Below are positions 24,873-32,624 of a DNA stretch of 34,029 bases, piece after piece. Positions within the stretch are counted from its first letter, which is position 1; every line of letters starts with the position of its first letter. The stretch is from Chitinophagia bacterium (GTDB lineage: Bacteria; Bacteroidota; Bacteroidia; Chitinophagales; Chitinophagaceae). The position numbers were made by a program, and so were the translations under genes. The stretch is from assembly GCA_021324175.1 (NCBI GenBank), contig JAJPJP010000204.1, positions 1 to 34,029 of the forward strand, in the 5' to 3' direction. The notes beneath the pieces were generated by a model. That model had not been told where the DNA came from. It searched no databases and saw nothing but the letters and a program-made list of their open reading frames with translations.

Positions 24873-27323
24873 TCATATGAGCTTAACTCGTCGAAAGACA
24901 CTTATGGCAAACCCTGCGATCATAATAAACGTTCCAAGCCATAAAATATTAATCTGGGGAAATAAAAGTACTTTAAGCGCAACAAACGGGACCATAGCGG
25001 CAGATTCTTTTACACCGAAAATCAATTTTTTTTCAGACCCGACGCCGTTAAAAGATATGGCAAGGTCTTGCGCAAACACAGTGTCAATAAGGGGAACGAT
25101 CCGATTATTTTTAACATAAAATGCAGGGTTGGCCTTAAAACGCATGCTGTCCTTATCGATGATCGTCATGTTGGCCATCAAAGCTGTGTCATCAGGCGAA
25201 AAATGATATCTCGTATTGTTGGGATTGGGTGTAATCCCGTCCAAAATTATATAACCCTTGGAATAGTAAATTGTATCGTTGATCCCAATGGTGTACTGGC
25301 GGAATGCTGCTGTATCTTCTTGATTTTCCTGCTGAGGGTTATAGGCAGCACTGATGTAAGAAAAGATATCTTTGTCCCAGTAATGATGCATGTCGGGGTT
25401 AAAAACATTATCGTCAGGACTCTTACCCGTGTTTACCATATTTGGATACAGGTCGAATTCGTCCTGATTTTTCTTTTTCTGCAACCGAACGTGGAAATAA
25501 GTGGTCCTGTTTCGTGAATCCACCGAATCATTATTTATAAATGTCGCCCAATATTTGCCCATGTCTGTTCTCAGGTTCTTAATGAGCGTAATATTTTCCA
25601 TAGGGTTTTGCTTCGCTGAAGGAAGAAAATTTATATTTATTCCTGTAGTATTATAAGAAAGAACTTCTTTTTTGGAAGACGAAAGCAGTATTCCAATCAT
25701 CATCAATCCAAATCCCACGTGCGCGATGGAACCGCCGGCGTTTCTAAGGTTTCCTCTTATTGCTGACCAGATGTACATCGCGTTGGCTACAACAGCATAC
25801 ATCGCGCAAAATACGGCAAGGTGAATGGCAGCCAGAAAGCCATTCCCGTATCTGTCGTAATGAATATTTCCAAGTATACTTATGGCAACGGACAGAATTA
25901 CGGCGATGAGAGTAGGTGGCACGACCTTCATCAAATTGCGTGTGCTAGTCATCTTATATTTCAAATACTGCCCGACGGCGGTTAGAACCCCGACAATAAC
26001 GGCAATAAATATTTCAATTCTGTTGTAGGCAAATGTCGCGTCATCTCCAATAGTCAAATTGGTCCCAAATAATTTGTTCGGAACAGGTAATGACGTAGCC
26101 GCTATTACAAATGCAGCTGACAGAAACAACACCAGGGAACCAATAAACATCCAAAACTCGCGAGAATTTATATTCTCCTCTTTCCTGATATGGGGAATGC
26201 TTTTATAGCGCCAAAACAATAGTCCAAACGCAGGGACCAAGAAAACTGTAATTAAAGCAATTAATTGAAAATTCATGCCTGAGTCCACGAAAGAGTGGAC
26301 TGACGTGTCGCCCAATATTCCGCTTCTGGTCAGGAATGTTGAATACAAAATCAGGATAAATCCGAGAAAGATAAATAAATAAGTCGCACGCAAAGAGTGC
26401 CCTGTAGCATTAAAAATCACCATGGTATGTAATCCGGCGAGATACACAAGCCAAGGCACCAACGATGCGTTTTCCACGGGATCCCAGGCCCAATACCCTC
26501 CAAAACTAAGCGATTCATAGGCCCAAGCTGCACCCATCATTATTCCGGTACCTAAGATGCAAGTTGAAAAAAGAGTCCATGGCAGCGCCACTTTCACCCA
26601 ATCGCCGTATTGCTTTTTCCAAAGTCCGGCAAATGCAAAGGCAAAAGGTACAATTGTCGACGCAAAACCAAGGAATAGAATAGGCGGATGGATAACCATC
26701 CAGTAATTTTGAAGTAGGGGAGTCAGCCCTTGGCCATCTTTAATGTAGGTAAGGTAGTCATGTTTCAACATTCCGGTCGAAGCTTCATGAAGAAATGGCG
26801 CAGCATCAAAAAGCTCGGTATGCCGAATCAACATAAATGGATTAATGCCAATTTTTGCTCCCCAAAAATATAGACCCACGATCATCGTTGCCAGGCAAAG
26901 TTGCGCAAAGCTCAATACAGACATCACGGGCGATTCCCATTTTTTACTGGTGAAAATCAAAACTATTCCCAGTACGAAATGCCAAAGCATCCAAAGAAGA
27001 AAACTGCCTTCCTGCGCACTCCAGACGCAGCTCAGCAGGTATTTCAGATCCAGGGTCTTACTGGAATGTTCCCAGGCAAAATTGTACTCAAAATAGTGGG
27101 CCCGGATAATATAATAGATTACCGCAAAAACTCCCATAAGAGCCAAACCATCTATTGTAAAGGTGATTCTGCCCAGCCTTCTCCAAGCCCGCTCATCGTC
27201 GACGGATTTTGAACTCGCAGATTTATAATAGGCAACAGTGGCAATAAAAGATGCGGCAAATGAAACCGTCGCAAAAAAATGTCCTATTCTACCCGGCAAC
27301 AGGTGCTCGCCTAAATAATCCAT
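24873..27323 (-). CDS. ccmF: Cytochrome c biogenesis protein CcmF-type (haem handling/assembly)
   Basis: 816 residues from the ATG at 27323; a TTG two codons upstream would only add two residues. About 15 membrane segments are visible. Family marks are W-S-A-Q-E-G-S-F-L-L-W (101-111), NYWMVIHPPILFLGF (206-220, with a haem-side histidine) and the WWD haem-handling region YESLSFGGYWAWDPVENASLVPW (269-291). A periplasmic soluble insert of about 200 residues lies between the later membrane segments, and the last membrane helix is at about 790-808. It should join haem to apocytochrome c at the outer face of the cytoplasmic membrane. ccmE is immediately upstream (nine bases). The other system I genes (ccmA-D, G, H) are not in this window. 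Confidence 0.93.
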   Translation of the reverse strand: MDYLGEHLLPGRIGHFFATVSFAASFIATVAYYKSASSKSVDDERAWRRLGRITFTIDGLALMGVFAVIYYIIRAHYFEYNFAWEHSSKTLDLKYLLSCVWSAQEGSFLLWMLWHFVLGIVLIFTSKKWESPVMSVLSFAQLCLATMIVGLYFWGAKIGINPFMLIRHTELFDAAPFLHEASTGMLKHDYLTYIKDGQGLTPLLQNYWMVIHPPILFLGFASTIVPFAFAFAGLWKKQYGDWVKVALPWTLFSTCILGTGIMMGAAWAYESLSFGGYWAWDPVENASLVPWLVYLAGLHTMVIFNATGHSLRATYLFIFLGFILILYSTFLTRSGILGDTSVHSFVDSGMNFQLIALITVFLVPAFGLLFWRYKSIPHIRKEENINSREFWMFIGSLVLFLSAAFVIAATSLPVPNKLFGTNLTIGDDATFAYNRIEIFIAVIVGVLTAVGQYLKYKMTSTRNLMKVVPPTLIAVILSVAISILGNIHYDRYGNGFLAAIHLAVFCAMYAVVANAMYIWSAIRGNLRNAGGSIAHVGFGLMMIGILLSSSKKEVLSYNTTGININFLPSAKQNPMENITLIKNLRTDMGKYWATFINNDSVDSRNRTTYFHVRLQKKKNQDEFDLYPNMVNTGKSPDDNVFNPDMHHYWDKDIFSYISAAYNPQQENQEDTAAFRQYTIGINDTIYYSKGYIILDGITPNPNNTRYHFSPDDTALMANMTIIDKDSMRFKANPAFYVKNNRIVPLIDTVFAQDLAISFNGVGSEKKLIFGVKESAAMVPFVALKVLLFPQINILWLGTFIMIAGFAISVFRRVKLI

Positions 27324-27332
27324 TATCAATAA

Positions 27333-27746
27333 TCAATTTTCGGTGAGATTTTTTTTGGCCACATTGGGGTCGTCGGTATATTTTGAAGGACATTTTATTA
27401 GAATACCGTCCTTTTGAGTAATCTGAAAGACGTCACCCATCATTTTTCCCTTTAGCACAATCCTTTCTGCTTTTTCCATATCATAAGGCTTCTCAAAAAA
27501 ATATTCAACTTTTGCTCGGTTACCGAGGGTATCAGAAACATAAAAGCTGCAATAATTGGGGTTTCTGGCCGCGTTATACTCGATCGGTTTTGAGTTATCC
27601 AACCGCGCAATGATTGTCACGCTTTTGCCTTCCTTTTGTTTCGCTGAGGCAATCGTTTCGTAGGTTGAGAGATTTCCCATAAAGCTAATGAGCAAGCCAA
27701 TCGACGTCGCGATAAAAACCAACAAGACAATATGCAACTTTTTCAT
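27333..27746 (-). CDS. ccmE: CcmE-type haem chaperone with CxxxY instead of HxxxY
   Basis: 137 residues. An N-terminal membrane anchor (about 5-23) is followed by the OB-fold domain: NLSTYETIASAKQKEGKSVT, FYVSDTLGN, VEYFFEKPYD and VLKGKMMGDVFQITQ. The haem-binding site is CPSKY with Cys119 and Tyr123. Classical CcmE has His in place of that cysteine. CxxxY forms are known from some archaea, deltaproteobacteria and other organisms (system I*). The protein takes haem from CcmC and passes it to CcmF, whose gene follows directly. The upstream border is a decayed gene, not another ccm gene. A full -7 element sits 17 bases before the ATG. Confidence 0.9.
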   Translation of the reverse strand: MKKLHIVLLVFIATSIGLLISFMGNLSTYETIASAKQKEGKSVTIIARLDNSKPIEYNAARNPNYCSFYVSDTLGNRAKVEYFFEKPYDMEKAERIVLKGKMMGDVFQITQKDGILIKCPSKYTDDPNVAKKNLTEN

Positions 27747-27762
27747 ATCAAAAAAATCTGCG

Positions 27763-27770
27763 CAAAGTTA
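27763..27770 (-). promoter_or_regulatory. -7 promoter element of the ccmE-ccmF unit
   Basis: The minus strand reads TAACTTTG from 27770 to 27763, a full TAnnTTTG match 17 bases before the ccmE ATG and 46 bases after the end of the upstream pseudogene. No good TTTG lies 19 bases upstream. Confidence 0.45.
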
Positions 27771-27815
27771 CTTCAAAATCATTCATTGGCGGCCCAAAAT
27801 ATTTGGCGCTTACGC

Positions 27816-28410
27816 TCAGTTTTCAATCAGGTGGGGCGTGAAGCACCCTAGGTTATTCGTATTCAGTCCAACTGACTCCCGAATGCTAATTCCGGCCGCC
27901 TCCTGGCCGACCACTCAGCTGGCAATATGCGAATGCCTATTTCATGGGTATGCAGGCAGCGCGCAATACTCTTGAAATATAAACCCCTCTCTTCCATAAT
28001 CGCCAGTAGAACTGGCAATTATTTGGCCCTTTCCATATTATCGTAACATCTGCGCCTTCACCCGAAAGGCATTGCTTCACAACAAATTTGTTTAAGCGAC
28101 ACTTTTCAAAAAAGCCGGGAGAAGATTTGGGTGCGCCGGAAATAATTGCCACAATGAGGGAAGAATTGCTTTGTTCGACAAAATCATTTTCCAGGCCGGC
28201 TCGATCCGGTATGATTGGTTATTGTCACTCAGGATATTGTGACTAAAAGGGTCGGGGAAAGTCATTCCCATGGCTACAACTTGAAAATGTTCCTTAATGG
28301 CGCATTTTCCAAGCCCTCAAAAATCTGACGGTCTGGATCCCAGCCGATATCATCAATAATGCGTTCGAAACCAAATATACCTGCGTTCAAATCGCTGATG
28401 TTATAACCAT
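27816..28410 (-). pseudogene. Decayed glutathionylspermidine-synthase-family (ATP-grasp) pseudogene, C-terminal part
   Basis: No single frame is open, but consecutive pieces in different minus-strand frames give one recognisable protein in the right order. Pieces in order: DLNAGIFGFERIIDDIGWD, then LRNIFKL; a TAG at 28276-28274 where the family has Tyr in FKLYPWEW; PWE with a short deletion near 28265; then [17 protein letters not shown] and [15 protein letters not shown]; a TAA at 28094-28092; KFVVK then GEGADVTI; a shift; GDYGREGFIFQEY; a TGA at 27917-27915 where the family has Trp in GSW; and AAGISIRES with TPHLIEN-stop. The N-terminal half is missing. Intact relatives form amide bonds between polyamine-like amines and peptides. 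An agmatinase-family gene lies directly opposite, so a former polyamine locus is possible. Confidence 0.85.
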
Positions 28411-28519
28411 ATGTTAATGGGGTCAATTTTAAAATTGGTTAACAAATGACCAGGTCAGCCCCACATTTTTTGCCGCTAGAAATTCCTGAACTAAATTGCG
28501 TTGTTTTTACCTACTAATT

Positions 28520-29563
28520 ATGACCGATCTTTCTAAGTTTGACGCCAACGGCGTAAGCAATCCAAAAAATAACATCTTCGGATTGCCATTTTCCGAAGAT
28601 GAAGCCCGGTTGATTATTCTGCCTGTACCCTGGGAGGTAACAGTAAGTTATGGCGCGGGAACTTCGAGGGCGCCGGAGCACATCTTTATAGCCAGCATGC
28701 AGGTTGACATTTTCGATGCCGATTGCGGCAATGCATGGAGAAAGGGATTTTATATGCGACCACACGATCGAAAACTTCTGATGAAAAGCGATTACCTCCG
28801 GAAAGAGGCTGAGTTATACATCGATTATATTTCCAAAGATGAGCTAGTTGAGAAAAATACCTTCATGACGAAGTCGCTTAAGGAAATAAATGAAGGAGGC
28901 GCCAACCTGAATGTCTGGGTCTACGAGCAGACCAGGGAATTGCTGAAAAGCGGCAAACTGGTTGGATTGTTGGGAGGTGACCATAGTGTACCCTTTGGGT
29001 TTTACAAAGCCATTGCGGAAACCTATGGAGATTTTGGCATTCTGCACATCGATGCTCACTGCGATCTCAGAAAGTCTTATGCGGATTTTACTTATAGTCA
29101 CGCGAGTGTAATGTACAACGCGCTTAATGAAATCCCGGAGGTAAAAAAAATAGTCCAGGTAGGCGTGAGAGACTACTCGCAGGAAGAGTGGGACTTTATT
29201 TGTAAAAGTGATTACAGGCTGGTTACCTACTTTGACAAGGAAGTAAAAGAGCGAATGTATGACGGACAAACATGGAAACAGATTACAGATGAAATGATCG
29301 GGCATCTTCCGGACCGGGTCTATGTCAGTTTTGATATCGATGGCTTGGATCCCAAGCTTTGTCCCCACACCGGCACACCCGTTCAAGGAGGTTATGAAAC
29401 AGAGCAGGTTTTGTATTTAATAAAAAAGATCTCTGAAAGTGGCCGTCAGTTTATCGGATTTGATTTAGTAGAAGTAGGCACAGGAGAATCGGATTGGGAT
29501 GCAAACGTAGGGGCTCACGTACTTTGGAAATTATGTAATATGTTAGTAGCCGCGAATAGTTAG
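28520..29563 (+). CDS. Agmatinase/arginase-family ureohydrolase
   Basis: 347 residues from the ATG at 28520; a TTG at 28496 is also in frame but adds eight hydrophobic residues without family support. The dimanganese site is complete: GGDHS (His155), DAHCD (Asp178, His180, Asp182) and SFDIDGLDP (Asp272, Asp274). It removes urea or formamide from a guanidino or formimino compound. The long N-terminus and middle insert (about 60-140) differ from canonical SpeB, so agmatinase, formimidoylglutamase or another guanidino-hydrolase are all possible. Agmatinase would be favoured by the polyamine-related pseudogene next door. The next gene follows after 17 bases. Confidence 0.87.
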   Translation: MTDLSKFDANGVSNPKNNIFGLPFSEDEARLIILPVPWEVTVSYGAGTSRAPEHIFIASMQVDIFDADCGNAWRKGFYMRPHDRKLLMKSDYLRKEAELYIDYISKDELVEKNTFMTKSLKEINEGGANLNVWVYEQTRELLKSGKLVGLLGGDHSVPFGFYKAIAETYGDFGILHIDAHCDLRKSYADFTYSHASVMYNALNEIPEVKKIVQVGVRDYSQEEWDFICKSDYRLVTYFDKEVKERMYDGQTWKQITDEMIGHLPDRVYVSFDIDGLDPKLCPHTGTPVQGGYETEQVLYLIKKISESGRQFIGFDLVEVGTGESDWDANVGAHVLWKLCNMLVAANS

Positions 29564-29580
29564 ATTTCCATAATTCTGTC

Positions 29581-30132
29581 ATGCGTTATGATTATGTTGT
29601 TACGCTGAAAAGGAACAACGAAAAATTCATCGATTCAATAAGCATACTGCTGTGCCTGGGGTCCGCAATGGCTTTTTTAACTTTACAGGTAAAACGTCAG
29701 CATTTCGATGTGTTTTTTACTTTGGCATCCCTGACTATTTTGACCGGCCTGGTGACGGGTATTATTCGTCAAAGGGAAAAAGGCCGGATAGTTCGGTATA
29801 GGACATGGCTGGTAGTCGCCGGGATTTTCTGGATTGCGATGCCTCATTTTCAGTGGGCATGTTTGTTGTTTTTTGTTCTCGCCTTTCTCGAGTATCAGGC
29901 AAAGTATCCGCTGGAGATCGGCTTTTCGACAAACCAGATAGTAGTCAATTCCATCTTTCGGAGGAAATTTATATGGTCAGAATTCACCAATATTATGCTT
30001 AAGGATGGGCTTTTAACCCTGGATTTTAAAAATAACCGCGTCATTCAAAAGCAAACTGTGGATGATGAAGATGAATTTGACGCCGACGAAGATGAATTTA
30101 ATGCCTATTGTAAAAAGCAACTTAATCATTAA
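29581..30132 (+). CDS. Membrane protein of unknown function with acidic C-terminal tail
   Basis: 183 residues. I do not recognise a named family with certainty. There are about four hydrophobic segments: 20-37, 43-62, 75-88 and 90-105. They are followed by a soluble part with strand-like segments IGFSTNQIVVNSIFRRKFIWSE and LTLDFKNNRVIQKQT, which resembles a small PH-like/YcxB-type fold often fused to such membrane segments (tentative). The end is strongly acidic, with two near-copies of DEDEF (about 162-173). It begins 17 bases after the agmatinase stop and ends 19 bases before the radical SAM gene, so the three are probably one transcript. The acidic tail could bind cations or a partner. Confidence 0.75.
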   Translation: MRYDYVVTLKRNNEKFIDSISILLCLGSAMAFLTLQVKRQHFDVFFTLASLTILTGLVTGIIRQREKGRIVRYRTWLVVAGIFWIAMPHFQWACLLFFVLAFLEYQAKYPLEIGFSTNQIVVNSIFRRKFIWSEFTNIMLKDGLLTLDFKNNRVIQKQTVDDEDEFDADEDEFNAYCKKQLNH

Positions 30133-30151
30133 TTAAATCCTCGATGATATA

Positions 30152-31444
30152 ATGAACGGACGGCCTTTTTTGCTTTACTCGGATGGCAAAGGAAATATTT
30201 ATGAAGATCAATCGCTGTTTGCGACGGGTAGAAGTGGTTGGGACGCTATGTTAATACCGGATATTGACTGGATAAAATTGCCTCAGGGTGGTTCAATTTA
30301 CGAATTGCCCGGAAGACGGGCGATAGGCGTTGACGTCCAATCGGGAGAAATGCGACTTTGCGAAAAGGGAATCGCCGTTGCGGCCTTCATCCCCCCCGCA
30401 CACACAGGACTTTATCTCGCTGCTTACGAATCAGAACAGGGCGCTCCTACCCTTCCGCTTTTTTGCTATACGGCGACGGGTTGGCTTGATCAACAATTCT
30501 TCGTGCCGGCGGTCCGAATTGAAGAAGATATTCGGCAAGAATCGAAAGGCTACATTGAAGGAGACATTAAAAAAGGAGCCGCTCGTCTTTTGAGTACTTA
30601 CCCGCATAATCGTCTTGTCAGGCATTTAGCTTCCAATTGCTGCCTCACTTACCATTGCCCTGCAGCCCGAAATTTGGCTTTGGGTCGCTGGGAGTGCCCA
30701 GTCCCGGTATCGATGGCCTGTAACGCGAATTGTATCGGCTGCATTTCATTTCAGCCTCAGGAGGAACCCATTGTTTCCACACAGGACCGGTTGACTTTTC
30801 GGCCAAACGTTGAGGAAATAGTCGAATTTACAGTGCCACATTTGGAAAACGCATCCTTTCCCATTATTAGCTTTGGACAGGGATGCGAGGGTGAGCCGTT
30901 ACTAATGTGGGAGACAATTCGAGACGCAATTATTGCAATTAGGAAAAGTACATCCAGAGGCAGCATCAATATGAACACGAACGGATCAAAACCAGACGCC
31001 GTAAAAGCACTTTGCGATGCCGGACTTAATTCTATTCGGGTAAGTATGAATTCCGCGCGCAAAAGCATTTACGAGCGTTATTATCGCCCAAATAATTACG
31101 AATTTGAAGACGTGCTAAAAAGCCTCAAAATAGTCCGCGAGCGTGGGGGCTGGACATCGATAAACTATTTTGTCCTACCTGGAATGACTGACAGTTTCGA
31201 TGAATACGATGCGATCCGGAAACTCATTTCTGAAACCGGCCTAAATATGATTCAATGGAGAAACTTTAATATCGATCCCGATTGGTATTTGGGTAGAATT
31301 GGGGTGGCGGAAACCGGTGAATTTTTGGGAATCAAACAATTAATGGAATTACTTAAAGAAGAGTTTCCCTCCTTGAAACACGGGTATTTTAATCCTCCGT
31401 TCGAGCGTATTCGTGGAAATTTTGAGTCCGATTTTGCCCATTAA
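30152..31444 (+). CDS. Radical SAM protein of unassigned function with extra N-terminal cysteines
   Basis: 430 residues. The radical SAM cluster motif is CNANCIGC (Cys190, Cys194, Cys197), CxxxCxxC. FGQGCEGEPLL near 234-244, the MNTNGSK segment and the SIRVSMNS strand belong to the same TIM-barrel core. Before it is an unusual N-terminal domain of about 180 residues, beta-rich, beginning LYSDGKGNIYEDQSLFATGRSG. Four further cysteines (163, 164, 169, 182) lie just before the SAM motif and could hold a second iron-sulfur cluster. There is no SPASM domain at the C-terminus. No peptide precursor gene was seen nearby. Reaction unknown. It follows the membrane gene by 19 bases and ends 172 bases before the TonB-like gene. 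Confidence 0.88.
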   Translation: MNGRPFLLYSDGKGNIYEDQSLFATGRSGWDAMLIPDIDWIKLPQGGSIYELPGRRAIGVDVQSGEMRLCEKGIAVAAFIPPAHTGLYLAAYESEQGAPTLPLFCYTATGWLDQQFFVPAVRIEEDIRQESKGYIEGDIKKGAARLLSTYPHNRLVRHLASNCCLTYHCPAARNLALGRWECPVPVSMACNANCIGCISFQPQEEPIVSTQDRLTFRPNVEEIVEFTVPHLENASFPIISFGQGCEGEPLLMWETIRDAIIAIRKSTSRGSINMNTNGSKPDAVKALCDAGLNSIRVSMNSARKSIYERYYRPNNYEFEDVLKSLKIVRERGGWTSINYFVLPGMTDSFDEYDAIRKLISETGLNMIQWRNFNIDPDWYLGRIGVAETGEFLGIKQLMELLKEEFPSLKHGYFNPPFERIRGNFESDFAH

Positions 31445-31607
31445 AGCGACCAATTTCAAAGAAGACCCCGACAGAATTTGTATCATTTTTAACAATTTGG
31501 GTGGGAAAGCACAGGCAATGCAAACTATGCTGCCTCGTTTCATTATGAATTTGGAGTCTGACTGTATCGTTTGGGTTATTAAATCGAGAATTGGTCGAGT
31601 ATTTCAA

Positions 31608-31615
31608 TAAATTTG
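31608..31615 (+). promoter_or_regulatory. -7 promoter element of the TonB-like gene
   Basis: TAAATTTG is a full TAnnTTTG match. The in-frame ATG at 31617 lies one base behind it, so transcription should start at or after that ATG. This favours the second ATG (31635) as the translation start. Confidence 0.4.
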
Positions 31616-31634
31616 TATGTCAAACCAGGTGTAC

Positions 31635-32510
31635 ATGACAGATACCTTTGAATCTCAAAAAAATTTCCGTGCTTCTGTATACACGGCGTTAATCTGTGCA
31701 CTGCTGATTGCGCTGCTATTGCTTGTTTCATGGTCGCTACCGGTAATCCAGCCGCCGGTTGCCGATGAGGGAATTGAAGTAAACCTGGGCAATAGTGATA
31801 AAGGCAGCGGAAATAACCAGCCCTTCCTGCCGGGGAAACCTTCCGCGGAAGATAGGGAGCGATACACCCCGCCTAAACAAGCGATCGTTGAAAAAGCGCC
31901 CGCAAAAGATGTCGAAACTAACGACAAAGAAGAAGATGCACCAGTTGTAAAAAAGCCTGCTTTTACAAAACCTGATGCGACACGACTCCCCAAAAAAGAA
32001 ATAGAAAAGAAAATCATTAGGGTAAGGCAACCTGAAACGAGCCCCGTACCCGTTAAGCCAAAACCTAAGGCCGTTTTTCATGGAGTGAACGGAAACGGAA
32101 CCGGCGGTAACGACGCAGATAATTTCAAGCCTGGGGGTAACGAGGGTATAGCAGGTGGCAAGGGCGATCAAGGGAAACCGGGAGGAAATCCTGACTCGAA
32201 AAATTACTCCGGGAACGGCGGAACAGGCACTTCTGGGAGTATACAGCGCACCGGGCAGTTAGCCAACCGGAACGTACTGCATATGCCATCATTCACCGAT
32301 GACTTCAATCAGGATGCAACGGTGGTGATCGACGTTCACGTAGATGGTGCGGGCAATGTGACGAGCGCCGAATTCCATTTGCATGGCTCAAATACTTCCG
32401 AATCATCGTATGTTGATATTGCAAAAAGAAAAGCCATACAGGTAAAATTTATTGCAAATGGCCAGGAATCCTTTGGTTCATTAATCTTCCACTTTAAAGT
32501 CCATTATTAG
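31635..32510 (+). CDS. TonB-like energy transducer protein
   Basis: 291 residues from the ATG at 31635; ATG 31617 is possible, but the promoter element leaves no room for it. One membrane helix at about 14-35 (VYTALICALLIALLLLVSWSL) is followed by a proline/lysine/glutamate-rich stretch (about 65-145) and a Gly/Asn-rich linker (about 150-208). The compact C-terminal domain (about 215-291, with VVIDVHVDGAGNVTSAEF and ending FKVHY) resembles the TonB C-terminal domain. TonB carries energy from the ExbBD complex in the cytoplasmic membrane to outer-membrane receptors such as the one at the left end of this window. ExbB/ExbD genes are not next to it; a radical SAM gene lies upstream instead. folC begins 114 bases downstream. 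Confidence 0.82.
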   Translation: MTDTFESQKNFRASVYTALICALLIALLLLVSWSLPVIQPPVADEGIEVNLGNSDKGSGNNQPFLPGKPSAEDRERYTPPKQAIVEKAPAKDVETNDKEEDAPVVKKPAFTKPDATRLPKKEIEKKIIRVRQPETSPVPVKPKPKAVFHGVNGNGTGGNDADNFKPGGNEGIAGGKGDQGKPGGNPDSKNYSGNGGTGTSGSIQRTGQLANRNVLHMPSFTDDFNQDATVVIDVHVDGAGNVTSAEFHLHGSNTSESSYVDIAKRKAIQVKFIANGQESFGSLIFHFKVHY

Positions 32511-32624
32511 TACTCGATCAAATGCCCGTTGGGCCATCCGCGAGAAAAGTCGTGCAGCAAATGGTCACTTCAGCTTGCATTAAAGGCTTTTCCGTTTAGC
32601 TGCTTTCATTTAATTTGCTCATTT

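Noticed and set aside
27937-28152. 71-codon minus-strand frame as an independent small gene
   Set aside because: Contains fragments of the GSP-synthase family (KFVVK, GEGADVTI) flanked by other fragments in other frames, so it is part of the pseudogene, not a separate gene.
28844-29386. Open frame of 180 codons on the minus strand inside the ureohydrolase gene
   Set aside because: Shadow of a gene with a complete metal-binding active site; composition not protein-like.
31737-32171. Open frame of 144 codons on the minus strand inside the TonB-like gene
   Set aside because: Arises from the biased composition of the opposite coding strand; residues are Phe/Cys/Arg-rich without family match.
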